64,000 nt of DNA from Cryptomeria japonica (GCF_030272615.1 NC_081407.1:153531048-153595047), one strand, 5' to 3'. Shown: positions 24,281 through 35,794, counted from the stretch's first letter. The notes: generated by a model from the letters alone, not told the origin. Program-made: numbers and translations.

Positions 24281-24470
24281 ATGATTTTGGTATCAATTTA
24301 TACATATGTTAAGTAACAACACCCTTAAACTATTAAAGTCCATTAAAAATAAGATTAGACTATAATTTATTTAAAATGATTTTGGTATCAATTTATACAT
24401 ATGTTAAGTAACAACACCCTTAAACTATTAAAGTCCATTAAAAATAAGATTAGACTATAATTTATTTAAA
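24281..24470. repeat. Perfect tandem duplication, 95-bp unit
   Basis: Two identical 95-bp copies starting ATGATTTTGGTATCAAT at 24281 and 24376. Identity over the full unit suggests a recent duplication or an assembly artefact. The flanks (24180-24280 and 24480-24640) are themselves diverged copies of one longer repeat. Confidence 0.9.
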
Positions 24471-24779
24471 ATGGTAAATAAAAGAATTTGAGGAAACACA
24501 CAACTGAAATTTATTGGAAAATACGCTCCATACTATTAAAAATACATAGTTTCTATTATTCCACCAAAAAAATGATTGTGTATCAAGACATATATTAAGT
24601 AAAGCCCTCATAAATTATTAGAATCCAGCAAAAATTGAGCTCTCTTGCATCCTGATGATGACTCATGGAGTGTGATTCAATATATTGATGGTAAAAAAAT
24701 CACAATATGTATGTTTAGAATCCATTGAAAATAAAGTCACACTATAATTTAAAAATGGCAAATATCATATGGAGAAGTA

Positions 24780-25115
24780 TAAACAAACAAGCTTTAGAAA
24801 TCGGCATATATCTTTAGCTACATTTTATCTTCTTATACTTGATGATAACTGGTTGCTAATGCTTAATTCAAGAGGCGATAGAATAGAATGGTAACACAAA
24901 AGCCCTTCACAACGAGCTCTAGATAGTGTTATCTTTAGCTGCGTGTTGTCTTCTAATACTTGATGATAACTGCTTGCTAATGCTTAATCAAAGAGGTAAA
25001 ATAGACTAGAATAGAAACAGAGAACTTTTAACATCCACAAGATCAAACAAACTCTAACAGATACCTTTAACGTCCACGAGACTAAACAAACTCTAACAGA
25101 TACCTTTAACGTCCC
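24780..25115. repeat. Tandem duplications in the 3' flank of the P450 gene
   Basis: A phrase with CTTGATGATAACTG(G/C)TTGCTAATG is present near 24839 and 24958, about 119 bp apart. Nearer the gene, AAACAAACTCTAACAGATAC and CTTTAACGTCC repeat at about 25045-25115. These lie just past the stop codon of the minus-strand gene, in or near its 3' untranslated region. Confidence 0.75.
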
Positions 25116-25140
25116 GAGACCAAAGAAACCCTCGGTCCGA

Positions 25141-26673
25141 TCAGATGGCGCTCCTCCTAGGCTTAATGAGAGGGCGAGCAGGAGTCTTCATGATAACGGT
25201 GAAAGCATATTCCTCAGTAAGGTCGACAGACGGGTGAGCCGGGTCGGGCAGCCATTCAAAAGCCTGCACCATGCGAGCAACCAGAAGATTGATATGCAGG
25301 GTGCCTACAGTCACACCAGGGCAAATTCGTCGCCCAGCTCCAAAAGGCATCATTTTGATGCGCTTAACACCCGTAATATCGACCTCCATGTCTTCTTCCA
25401 AGAAGCGCTCTGGTCGGAAAACCCTCGGATCATTCCACAGGTGGTCATCGTTACCAATGGCGGCAGTGTAGAATTCCACATTGGCTTTCGCCGGAATATC
25501 ATAGCCGCCCAGAGTGGACGGCTCAGTAACAGCATGTGAGAGAAGAAAATGCGTGGGCGGATGCATCCTTAGGGTTTCCTTCACCACAGCGTTCAAGTAG
25601 GGCATCTTCTCAATGTCCCGTTCCTCTACAGTCTCCTTGGTCTGGCAAATTCCGGCCACTTCCTCGTAAAGCTTCGCCTGAATCTTCTGGTCCGCCACTA
25701 GGTGCGCCATGGCCCACTCCAGCGCCGCCGCCGTGGTGTCGGTGCCCCCATTGAGGAACTCCGAAGTTAGGGTTACGATCTCCGCGTTTGTCAATTCACG
25801 GCCGTCCGCCAAAACAAGGGAAAATAGTGAATCAACATAAGCAGCAGAGGAGCTACCTTTGGCCAATTGTTGCCGCCGTCTGTTGACTAGCGGCAAAATA
25901 TTGTCGATCTGCAATTGTCGGACCTCGCGAACGCGATTCCGCTGCTTGGAAAGGGCAAACAGGGGCGTAAGCACTGGAAAAAAATCGTCCATTCGGGGCT
26001 CTAGGGTTAAAAGCACCGTCTTTAAAGTAGCATCCACGCTTTCAATGACTTCTTCCTTGAATTCGATCCCGAAGCACATGAAAAGCAAAATGCAGAAGAC
26101 AGCAAATCGGCAATTTGAGAGCACATAGACCAGGCCGGAATTTGCCTCCGCCTCTGCTGCAAGTCGGTCGAGGAGGCGAGAGACAGCGGAGTACCTCGCC
26201 GGCGAGAATTTGCTCGCGCTTGTGGCCGTGAGCATTTCCGAAACCAGATTCCGGCGAAGCGCTCGCCAGAGGGCCCCGTACTCGGCCGAATTCACAGTGC
26301 ACTTATTACAGCTGAAGACATTTCGCGTTGGGGTTTCAGGCGGTCTATTGGCAAAGACATGGCCTTTATCGATGAGTGCCTCGTGTGCGAGCTCAGCGCT
26401 TGAGACCACGATCATGGTGCGTTGCCCCATTTGCAGAGTGAAAATTGGGCCGTACTGCTTTCGTAGCTCGTCCACCACGCACATAAATGGCTTTTTCCGG
26501 CGAGCCACTTCGACCAGATTGCCCAGAATTGGCCATGCCGGTGGACCAGGCGGCAGATTCGGCTTCTTTGCATTTTGCTTCCTCACGCGGTAGATCAAGT
26601 AGACAACTGCAAGAAGAAGCGCAATCGTCTGGACATTTACAAACCGTAAAACTGACACTACTTCCGTCGCCAT
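25141..26673 (-). CDS. CYP77A: Cytochrome P450, CYP77 family (CYP77A-like)
   Basis: An intact, intronless 510-residue P450. CYP77 enzymes are plant ER monooxygenases; known members hydroxylate or epoxidise fatty acids in the chain during cutin formation, using electrons from NADPH-P450 reductase. Seen here: N-terminal membrane anchor (about 14-29), proline hinge LPPGPPAWPILGN (40-52), I-helix oxygen-binding NGGTDTT (308-314), K-helix ExxR as ETLR (366-369), FRPERF (419-424) and the heme loop PFGAGRRICPG (443-453) with ligand Cys451. FCILLFMCFGIE, FLNGGTDTT and VARMVQAFEW are typical of CYP77. Length is normal and the ATG at 26673 gives a proper anchor. GC content and codon use contrast with the AT-rich surroundings. 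The substrate cannot be deduced from sequence; assignment to A rather than another CYP77 subfamily is less sure. Confidence 0.93.
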   Translation of the reverse strand: MATEVVSVLRFVNVQTIALLLAVVYLIYRVRKQNAKKPNLPPGPPAWPILGNLVEVARRKKPFMCVVDELRKQYGPIFTLQMGQRTMIVVSSAELAHEALIDKGHVFANRPPETPTRNVFSCNKCTVNSAEYGALWRALRRNLVSEMLTATSASKFSPARYSAVSRLLDRLAAEAEANSGLVYVLSNCRFAVFCILLFMCFGIEFKEEVIESVDATLKTVLLTLEPRMDDFFPVLTPLFALSKQRNRVREVRQLQIDNILPLVNRRRQQLAKGSSSAAYVDSLFSLVLADGRELTNAEIVTLTSEFLNGGTDTTAAALEWAMAHLVADQKIQAKLYEEVAGICQTKETVEERDIEKMPYLNAVVKETLRMHPPTHFLLSHAVTEPSTLGGYDIPAKANVEFYTAAIGNDDHLWNDPRVFRPERFLEEDMEVDITGVKRIKMMPFGAGRRICPGVTVGTLHINLLVARMVQAFEWLPDPAHPSVDLTEEYAFTVIMKTPARPLIKPRRSAI

Positions 26674-26720
26674 TGATGAACTTCTGTGTGATCTCTGTAC
26701 TCAGTTTCTTCTTCTTGACA

Positions 26721-26730
26721 GATTATATTG
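26721..26730 (-). promoter_or_regulatory. Possible TATA box of the P450 gene
   Basis: The minus strand reads CAATATAATC about 48 bases before the ATG. The position would imply a short 5' leader. Weak evidence, based only on sequence and distance. Confidence 0.3.
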
Positions 26731-26739
26731 TGGCTTGAC

Positions 26740-27334
26740 CCGGAGACAAGGGTCGTTGAGTCCCACTAAATTCTCATTTAACACCGTTGCCGACCGTGAC
26801 GCTTTCTACTGCACCACGAGATTTTTCTACTCGGGTCACTCGTGCATCGAAATTTTAGACTTGGAGGAGCGCGGAACAGATGGTTTTTCTTTATGAAGGT
26901 CACATCTAATGATGAATACCGATTTCTCGGGTGTGGACACAATAAATTCTGTCATTTGCCGCCTCCAAAGTAGATGAATCGCAAGATGTGACGAGACCAG
27001 AGAATCTGAATGCTCGCGATTTCAGACTCTATGCAGGGTGGTGCGCAGGCGGGTCTGGTATTTCAAAGCCTGTCAAATAACAGTTGAACAGTAGATATAA
27101 TTATTTAATGCACGTCATTTTATGTCATGACGCGTCGATTGGTTGAGATGGCAGTCACTTTTTCTTTTTTTGTCAGAGGTCGGTAATTTACTTGTGTTAA
27201 AAAATGATACAAACAATTCGAGGTCCCAATTCGAGTTTCAATCAATTTATTTGGGAAAAAAATAGTTGGAGAATTTATGTTCATGTTTTCTTGTCATCAA
27301 AATGAAGAATTTCACATGATACTTACGGTCATTC
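26740..27334. other. Upstream region of the P450 gene
   Basis: Moderately GC-rich up to about 27070, then AT-rich. No gene recognised. It probably includes promoter sequence of the CYP77 gene. Confidence 0.45.
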
Positions 27335-27785
27335 TAAGTGTCATCTTCATTTTTATTCAAATTAAATGAATTGTTTATATCAACAATACACCTAGTGTAA
27401 TCCAAGAATCCATGTGAACAATGATATCTATTGTCATCTTCACTTTTATTCAAATTAAATTAATCATTCATGTGAACAATATATCTAGTGTCATCTTCAC
27501 TTTTACTCAAATTAAATGAAATTATATATCTCACAATCTTGTCTAGATCATCAACATGAACCATTCATGTGAACAATGATGATCTTCACTTTTACTCAAA
27601 TTAAATGAATTATATATCACACAATTTTCTACTAGCATCAAGATGAAGCATCCATGTGAACAATCATATCTACCATCATCTTCACTTTTACTCAAATTAA
27701 ATGTCATCAAGATGAAGTATCCACTTGAACAATGATACCTATTGTCATCCTCACTTTTACTCAAATTAAATGAATTATATATCAT
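27335..27785. repeat. Irregular tandem repeat built on TCTTCACTTTTACTCAAATT
   Basis: The core (C/T)CTTCA(C/T)TTTTA(C/T)TCAAATTAAAT recurs six times (near 27340, 27435, 27492, 27583, 27674, 27742; the last has CCTCA), separated by related phrases such as CCATGTGAACAATGAT. The minus-strand 80-codon frame with repeated FNLSKSED is a by-product. Confidence 0.8.
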
Positions 27786-28186
27786 GCATTTGAGTCAATT
27801 TCTTTTGCAAAATATGCAACTAAGCCAACTACTTTAAATGGTTGGGCTTAACCAACACACTCTAATGACTTTGACTTTGTGCAAATTGGTGTCCCAATTT
27901 TATTATGTTCTCTCGTTTGTTTTCTATTATGCCTCGTTCTCTCTCTTCGGAGTCATTGTCATGTTGGTTAAAACTTTTTTTTCTGTTCCATCTAAAAGAA
28001 TTATTTAAACATTAAACTTAGATAATTATTTAAATTAATTTTCTATTATATTATGTATTTAATAATTTAATTAATATCATATTTTTATTAATGTGAAATA
28101 TATTATATATCATTTAAATTATATTTAATATATAATACATTTCTTATTAATTAATAATTATTAAATTATTATTAATTATTATTATT
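27786..28186. other. AT-rich DNA ending in a TTA microsatellite
   Basis: No gene seen. From about 28020 it is AT-rich, grading into (ATT)n at 28170-28206, where the SINE is inserted. Confidence 0.45.
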
Positions 28187-28204
28187 ATTAATTATTATTA
28201 TTAT

Positions 28205-28480
28205 TTTTTGCATAATGCTTGGTAAACTTTTTAACGTGACCGGCGATGTTGGCATGACACGCCCTTCGGCTCCACGTGAAACGCTTTTGTCCCGGAGCTA
28301 TGAACCGGTGAAGCCACAACCGGTGGACCTCATCCCCACACTTCACTTGTTCAAACCCGCGAGCACAATGACCCAATGAAGACACAAGGCTTGCGAGCAC
28401 AATGGCCCAACAGGGGTTTGAGCCTTGGTGGCTGCTTCACCAACGAATTGTTTTAACCGCTACACTACATGTCTGAAGAC
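28205..28480 (-). mobile_element. tRNA-derived SINE
   Basis: The minus strand has a pol III A box TAGTGTAGCGG (28467 down to 28457), a full match to TRGYNNARNGG, and a B box GGCTCAAACCC (28424 down to 28414), 9 of 11 matching GGTTCGANNCC, 32 nt apart. A 3' body follows, ending in an A-rich tail. The flanks ATTAATTATTATTATTAT at 28187-28204 and 28481-28498 look like an 18-bp target duplication, although the host DNA is itself an ATT microsatellite. GC-rich against AT-rich surroundings. It would be mobilised by LINE enzymes supplied elsewhere. Confidence 0.75.
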
Positions 28481-28498
28481 ATTAATTATTATTATTAT

Positions 28499-29191
28499 GT
28501 ATTGACATTTAATATTATATGATATAATAATAAAGATATTATATAATTATTAAATATATTATTATATAATTGGATAATTGTTGTCATTATTGTTTAATAT
28601 ATGTAATAATAGTTACGTATGTATTTAAGCTATCATATAAATAATTTTTTGAGATGGTAGAGGAAAAAAAATTTAAATTTTTTTCACTCTCATGATAGTG
28701 ATTATGGAGATAGAGGGCGACGAGGTGTAATGAAAATGAACAAGTGAACAAAATAAGATTGGGGCCCACAAATTTGTAGAAAGTTAAGTCGTTAGAGTGT
28801 GCTCGTTAATCCGAACCACTTTAAACCTCACAATCTCTTGTCATCTTTTCATTTTTTTTCTTTCCAAGATTGTTGTAATGCATGTGAATCGATTTGTTTG
28901 TAGGTTTAGATCTTGGACAACAACAAACAAGTGTGGCTAGATCTTACACAACTATTTTAAGAAAATATGTATCTACCTTCTATATAGACTATCTTATTTG
29001 AGGGGACAATACGTAAGAACCCAAAATTACTTTAATGATGTTTCCTCTTTAGATATTAGGTTTGAGGTCTACTTCAATAAAGATGGTGTCACATAAATAT
29101 TTTTGTTGAGGTGTCTTAAAATAAAAACAAAAAATTAATTCAAAATTTCTACTCCATATTAAGTTGTCCTATTTCATATTGGTATAACATT
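28499..29191. other. AT-rich intergenic DNA with a repeat also found at 37375-37510
   Basis: No gene. The segment 29037-29190 (with TGTCTTAAAATAAAA and AATTAATTCAAAATTT) has a direct, diverged copy at 37375-37510. Confidence 0.6.
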
Positions 29192-29196
29192 AACAT

Positions 29197-30257
29197 TGTG
29201 ATGCTAAAGATGTGGTATATAGGAGGCATACACATATAATGAGACAATAAAGTGTTATTGAAAAGCATAATTTCAAAACTAGATTAGAAATGCAAACCAT
29301 AAGCCTTCCTTGAAATGTCCCATTTTCCTCTATTCTTTAGGACCTTGAAGGTGTTGGATTGATGGGCTCTCAGCGGAGCAATGACCACCAAAGTGACAAC
29401 TCAAGAGTTGAATAGCTATTTGATCATGATTGACTATGGAGATGATATGAAATGCATGATTTAAGAAACTAGATTAAACATGCTATGATTAATCCAAAAT
29501 CTAAATGCTAGATAATTGAAATGCAAAATGCCTATAGTAATTATGCCTAAATTGATATGTGATGGGGCCCTTATTGCTCCAAAATGGGGGATATTTATAG
29601 GAATTCCAAGGCCAAAGATGAGGTGGCAGGAATCGACGGTCCATATCTGATTTGAAGATATCAAGGGCCAAGATTGAGGAAGTTGGAGAAGAGGTTGGAG
29701 GAAGGGACACTTGTCATCTCTATGGTGACAAGTGTCAAGGAGCCTTGCTCATGAGAGGGCAAGTGTCCAAGGGAGGAGATATGTGGCAAAAGTGCCATGT
29801 GTCTCAAGGAGAGAATATCCACACCGTGGGAGGTTAGGATAAGGAGGTTAGAATGTGCAAGATAGGATAGAGTTAGTTAGACCCAAGATTAGATTGAATG
29901 GGTTAAGTTAGGGGATGATTAGGTTGGGTGGTTAAAGTTAGGAGCCATGTGCTCATTTGAATTTAGAAATTCAAATAATTGGAAAATGATAATTAATCTC
30001 AACAAACTTGAGTTTGTTAATTTTAATTAGGGATTAGAAGAATTGATTAATATGGAGAGACATTAATTAATTTAGAATTAATTAATCAAAGGGGTATATG
30101 AGATGAACTATATAAATAAATCATTTGGATTTATTTACTAGTAGATGAATGGAGAAATTAATTAAATTGCTTGTGAATTCAATTAATTGGGAAGGGAAAT
30201 TAATCAAATAACTGCGTATTTAATTAACTATCTTCAGACCATTTTTAGGTGTATACA
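29197..30257 (-). repeat. Solo LTR, 1061 bp, with target duplication AACAT
   Basis: TGTGATGCTA to GTGTATACA, flanked by AACAT at 29192-29196 and 30258-30262. Very similar over its length to the LTR of element D (36184-37209). Orientation is taken from D, whose primer site lies left of its LTR. No coding content. Confidence 0.87.
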
Positions 30258-30262
30258 AACAT

Positions 30263-31390
30263 CACTTGAAATAATGACTACAATCATGATACTTGCTCCT
30301 TGTATCACATGAAATGTTGTTTTCTTGATATGACTTATTCTATTTTTTCTTAGTATTGGTATAACATCATATAAATTATTGTTTTATTTATATGATTCAA
30401 GATATATAATGAGAATGTAATAAGCAAAGGTGGGTAAGGAAAAAGTCTCATGCAAGAGAGAAATTCTAGATAGAACTTGTTGAACTTATTGAGCTCATAC
30501 TCCTAACACTAATGTTCCAACAAGCTATAAGATAACGCACTTGAATTTATACCAATAGTTTAACATCTAACCACACAAATCATCCTTCCTTGTGAAAGGA
30601 ACAAGTCAAGTGTATTACCATATCCATTATAACACTATCTCTTGCTAGACTCCCCAACTTCAAGAAGAGGGTAATGAATTGAACTTCTTGTTACTTATTA
30701 CCGTTTTCCATAAAAGCGGGTGTAATTGGATTTTAGCCATCAAGGCTGTAATGAAATGTGCTAATCTAAGTGACGCAGAGGTTGGCAGCAGTAAGGTGAT
30801 AAACCCACCTACACACCCTGGTCTTCTACCCCTTGAGTCTCACTCAAGACTACAACCACACCTCAAGTGTGAAACTGGAATCTTACCCCTAACAAGGGAT
30901 GGCACAACACTTCTACACACTTCCTGAGACATATTAAGATCTTCCACAATTATACTTAGGAGCACAGGGCAAAAATTGGCTTTTGAGGCTTAGACAGGCC
31001 TACCGATTAGTAGCCCTATTTCACTGTCTTTTTGGATTTTTCTCCAAATTATACCAAACAACACCCTAAAAAAAATTAGGTTTTAGACACCCTTCTGGGA
31101 TTACTATCAAATTCGAAAATATTGGAATTCCACCCTATTCGTGCACTCTTCAACACCTACTTGGGTCACAGGCCTAATTGATCAAGTTAGACTGGTTTTA
31201 CAAAGGAGGTATATGAGAATGGGATCAGAGGAAGGTTCCAACTCTTCAAGAGGTTTATTCTATGTCCAAATACTCTAATTCCATCAATTCAACTCATCAT
31301 CTCAGCATTACTCCTAGTATGCTCAATGGAACACATATGATCTAATCTAAACCCTCAAACAATTTAGACTAGGGCTTGGTGGTAAGGTTA
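30263..31390. other. Intergenic DNA of unknown origin
   Basis: No gene recognised. An 82-codon frame at 30679-30927 has no known domain and is probably chance. The right part may be decayed retrotransposon sequence. Confidence 0.4.
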
Positions 31391-31395
31391 CCAAC

Positions 31396-32586
31396 TGTAG
31401 CGTCCTAAAATTACGACACTTGCAATTTTGACTGCATTTGGGTCTTCACGATGGCGGCGCAACGTTGAGCCTGAATGGAGACCTCGAAACCTGCTTGCGA
31501 CATCAAAAACTGCATATTTCTGCACCCTGGCCTGATCCTTCTTGCACCCTGATGTCCCGGGAGGTGGGACCATGGTGCCCAGCGCCCTGGTCCCTGGCCC
31601 TATTTTGGGCCCGGTCTCTTGTTGGGCATCGGGTCTTTAAGTTTGCAAATTGGAAAATAATGTTTCTAGGTCGGCCTAAGGTCGGAAAAATCAATCTCCT
31701 AACCCTAATTGACAAGTATATAAACTACATTTCCCCTCCCAGAAAAAAGGGAGAAAAACATAGGTGTGCAAGAGGCGGAAGCGATATTCAAACATTCAAA
31801 CATTCAAGCATTCAAACATTCCTTCAAGCAATTAAGTATTCTAAGTCTCCATTCAAGGCTAGGTGTTGCATTCAAGATAAGGATTCAACCATTGAAGAGG
31901 AGATCACTTACAACATACAACATACAACATCATTACACCTTCGCATGTAAGAATACAAACATTCTTACAACAAGGTATCAGTACTTGTTTACATTACAAA
32001 CATTTACATTTACAGCATTCTCATTTCTTGGTTAATTCCAAAACCAGGGTTTGACCTAAAGGCAAACCCCTAATCCCTAACCCCCCAATCGTCCTCTCTT
32101 TTCTGTGTGTAGGTGGCAGGTACGCGGCTGTAATTGAAGATCTGGAATCCTTGTGCAAAGACGAACAGATCCCCCTTCGTTTCGTGGATTTTTCGGAGGA
32201 CCGTGTGCACTCCGGGCGCCATCGTCCCATCAACTTTCGCTCAAATTTGCAGGACAACATCGTCTCGACATTTTACTGCTACTTTCAGATCCGCAGCTTC
32301 ATCCCGTATCCCTACCTCTGTTTACAAGCGAATCTTTCTTACTTTACATGCATTCCTAGTTCAATCATTCTATCTACATTCTTTACAAAAGAGGGTATCC
32401 TTGATGTCTTAACCCTTGAAACTCATTTAGAATCCAGTCTTGCATTGTGTGAGATTGGATCTTGTGGGTTTCAACCCCTCTTTTGAATGTAAAGTCTCTC
32501 CCAAGTGAAAACCGTCAATCCTAGTGACCTCCTTTCTCTCTACTTGGAGTGGGGGGAACATCTAGGGTTCGATTTTCCGCTTTACA
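31396..32586 (+). repeat. Solo LTR, 1191 bp, with target duplication CCAAC
   Basis: TGTAGCGTCC to CGCTTTACA, flanked by CCAAC at 31391-31395 and 32587-32591. Its first bases and a GGGTTTGACC-type block relate it to the 1.65-kb LTR family at 18632-21937. A TATA-like AAGTATATAAACTAC lies near 31712-31726. It carries two GC-rich fold-back sequences (31566-31594 and 32198-32227). Frames of up to 170 codons inside are not genes. Confidence 0.87.
31566..31594. other. GC-rich hairpin in solo LTR
   Basis: GGGACCA (31566-31572) pairs with TGGTCCC (31588-31594); inner bases GG/CC and GC/GC extend the stem with mismatches around loop CCA. Confidence 0.65.
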
Positions 32587-32591
32587 CCAAC

Positions 32592-33904
32592 CAAATCTTC
32601 TGACCTCGCCCCTCTGGAATCTCAAAATACACGCCTCTAACTTTCATTCTACCAATGGCCATCAGATCCCAATGAGTAGATTGCAAGTTAGGATTCCATT
32701 TGCATTGTAACCCTTGAAAATGGAGGGTTTCAGACCTGCAAAGGGTAAAACGTTTATAACTTCCACTAAACTTCAATTCAAGAGATCAGACCAAATGCAT
32801 TGGAAGATTATTTCAGGGCTCTTTATAATCACATAAAAAATTCATCAGTGGATCTCACACCCTGTACGGACAATGTGGAAAAATGTCATTGTTATGGCAA
32901 AATCAAACTCGTTCTATTCACTTTCTCCACCAAACTTTACAAAACTTTCTACTCTCTCTTTCCCACGGTTGTCCAAGCATATATAAACCTTTTCCAATGT
33001 CCATAACCAACTTTTGAATAGTTAGGACCGTTGGAGAAGTAGTTGGCATCCTACCGGCAACTTTGAAAAGTTGCTTGACAACAAATGCAACATTTTGCAA
33101 CTTAGGACAACATTGGTTATTAACCACTTAGACCTTATGGAAACACATCCAAGGTTATTATTTGTCATTTTTAGACTCCAAACACCTAAGACAACATCCT
33201 AGACACATCAACATTGAAAATTCAAATTCCAAGCCTTCATGACCTAATAGACCTCTAGATTTATATGCTCACCTAAGATATTATTGATCATACAAATAGG
33301 CACTCAATGACATCAAGGGTGATCATTGATCCAACCCATTATTACATCACAAATGAACATGTAGACACCACCATGTGCTTGAAATAGAGGTGTAGTAGAA
33401 GGTGCTCTGTACCACAGTCCACATCATCATTTTTGGGATGAGAAACTTTTAATATCACAATGCTAGGTGCATAAGAGATATAAGAAGAAATAAGAAGGCA
33501 TGAAAAGATAATTCAAGTATTTGTAGATTTGTAAGTTTTTCGATCTTAGTTTGGAGTGCAATGATGATGATTTTGATAAAACCAAGTCCAATAGGAATGA
33601 TATATCCTACGATGTGGGACAAGGTTATCCTAATCAAATGTTGCAGTTTCGTGATAAAGGATGATAGATCCTGATGAGAAACTATGTTTGAACAATCAGT
33701 TTATCAAAGAAAATGTGATGTTGCACTTTAAGGTGTTATATTTTTAAACTTGTTTGAGGTGAATACTTGAGACCTTTAGCGTGTCTAGCTCTTGAATCTA
33801 TTTTGACATAAGATAACCTGATTGAAGGACCCAAGAAGATGACCTAGTCTCTATGTTTGTCTGTTTGAGAAATGGGTTGTTTTCATTTTCTGATTTTGAT
33901 GTAG
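32592..33904. other. Non-coding DNA, probably partly internal region of element D
   Basis: No gag or pol could be found. Next to the 21-nt array the sequence may be the decayed internal part of D. An 18-bp string AAGAAGAAATAAGAAGGC at about 33481 recurs at about 37213, just outside D's LTR. Confidence 0.4.
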
Positions 33905-34690
33905 TTTACCAGAAACGCTGACAAAATGACCAGGAACTTTGCTATACTGACCAGAAACACTAACAAACTTACCAGAAACATTGCTATATTGACCAGAAAC
34001 GCTGCTATACTGACTAGAAATGTTGAGAAACTTACCAGAAACACTGCTATATTGACCATAAATGCTGCTATACTGACTAGAAACACTGCTATACTAACCA
34101 GAAATGCTAAGAAACAGACCAGAAATGCTGAGAAACAGACCAAAAACATTGTTCTGCAATACAGTGACTCTAAAGTTCAAAATAATGATGTGTAGACTTA
34201 GCAAATTAAGTGTTTGAACTTAGGAGATTGCAACTTTAATCCAACTTTGTGATTTTCAAACTCAGAGAACTAATATTTAGACCTAACAAGTACAAACTAG
34301 GAGATCTAATGCTACAACAGGAGCAATTTGACATTCAACTCACAAGAGTTGCTGATTAGACCAAGGGAGCTGACCTTTAGACCAAGAGAGATGTTGTTTA
34401 GACTAGGAACTCTATTGTTTAAACCAAGAACTCTATTGTTTAGACCAGAAACTCTACTGTTTAGACTAGAAACTCTAATGTGCTCAACCTTGGAGAGTTA
34501 ATGTTGAAATATGAGAAAGTTAATATTCATACCAAGAGAGCTGACGTTTGGACTGAAAATGCGACTGTTTGGATCATAGATGCGACTGCTTGGACTAACA
34601 TAGCTAATGTTTGGACCAAAAGAGCTAATGTTTGGATTGTGAATGCGACTGTTTGGACCATAGGTGCGACTGTTTGGACTGAAAGAGCTA
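33905..34690 (-). repeat. 21-nt repeat array II of element D
   Basis: Period 21. At 33905-34155 the plus strand reads ACCAGAAACGCTGCTATACTG and variants; at 34375-34480 it reads TTTAGACCAGAAACTCTACTG and variants; at 34530-34690 ACTGAAAATGCGACTGTTTGG and variants. All share an AC(C/T)-(A/G)AA-AA(C/T) phase, so they are one diverged array. Because 21 is divisible by 3, open frames with 7-residue repeats appear on both strands (TRNAAIL, TENATVW, and on the other strand FLVSIAA); I do not regard these as proteins. Confidence 0.82.
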
Positions 34691-34889
34691 ATCTGTTGTG
34701 AAACTTGTGAATTTGACAATTTGAAGTTTGAATTTTCAATGTTTGTTGTATTTCAATGGATGAGATCTTGACTTGACTTACAAACACAGAAATTAGATTG
34801 TATTTTTGTCCCAAAGGACACATAAAGTGTATGCTCAAGAAGCTTTAAAGAAAGCCCAAGTTTTCATGGGTTTTGAACAATTGAAAACA

Positions 34890-35530
34890 CATCAATCAGT
34901 CTATCCTAAGGAGATTGGCTTCGTTATTAGTTCTTATCCCACAACTTGGTACCCTGTCAGCTCACACAACCTTGTCACCCTCTAAAGGGCACCCGTGTTT
35001 TTGCCTTTGCGAGAGCCAGTGGAGTCCCATTATGAGCCTAGCAATAAGGTCTCAAAGGGGAGTTCGCACATACGCTCAAGAGGGACATATGGTGAGTATC
35101 TTAAGGAGAGATTCCTCCCCCTCCATGCACTAAGAATTTAATATGTTCGGAGGTAAACCAAGTAGCTTCTAATTTAATTGGAACTAGTAAGGGATCTGTT
35201 CAGCACATCGTGGTATAAACTCAATTAAGAGGTCTTCCAGCCTTGAAAACCAAGGTTTGATATACCCGAAGGTACGAAGGAGAGCTATTCTCGAGCACTA
35301 CCGTTGACTTGATTGTCATCAAATCACGTTTATTTTATATTGGGTCGGAGTACTTGGCGTTAGCCATTCCCACTTGGGTCGTTCCCCTCTCACCGGCCTT
35401 AATGGCTTAGAGTTATTAGTTCCTCGAGAGGGTAGGCCCGCTAAAGATATGCACTATTGAAAGCAAAGGATGAGTTTGGCTTTCTGATCACCTAAGAAAG
35501 GTGAGAGCATACTCGCCTATCATCAAAACA
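34890..35530 (-). other. Conserved leader of element D, shared with E
   Basis: The minus strand aligns with E at 42370-43000: GGGAACGACC(C/T)AAGTGGGAA, then ACTCACCATAT, CGGG(T/C)GCCCT followed by GGGTGACA, and GAGCTGAC in the same order. It has stops in all frames, so conservation is of a non-coding leader. Confidence 0.78.
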
Positions 35531-35794
35531 CATAAGACATGTTTGTTCATTTCCATTGTAATTAGTCTATGTGCCTAATTTATCAAAAATAAGTGCAAAA
35601 TCACACGGCTGCAAACAAAGTTAGTAGTTTATATTGCATTCTTTGATGGCGAAATAGTTTATGACTCTGGTCTTTCACAACAAAATAAGTACCTACAAAA
35701 CCAACAATCTGCAAATTAGGCTCGGGAAAATGACAGTCCATAAGTAGAAATGAGGAATGCAACATACAATATTTGCAAAATCAATAAAAACTGA

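Noticed and set aside
25234-26738. Plus-strand frames of up to 127 codons
   Set aside because: They are shadows of the GC-rich P450 gene on the minus strand.
31438-31950. 170-codon open frame
   Set aside because: It is wholly inside a solo LTR with target duplication and has no recognisable domain.
33883-34195. Heptad-repeat proteins on both strands (FLVSIAA, TRNAAIL)
   Set aside because: The 21-bp repeat length keeps frames open on both strands; there is no start context, no other coding sign, and it sits in a retrotransposon leader.
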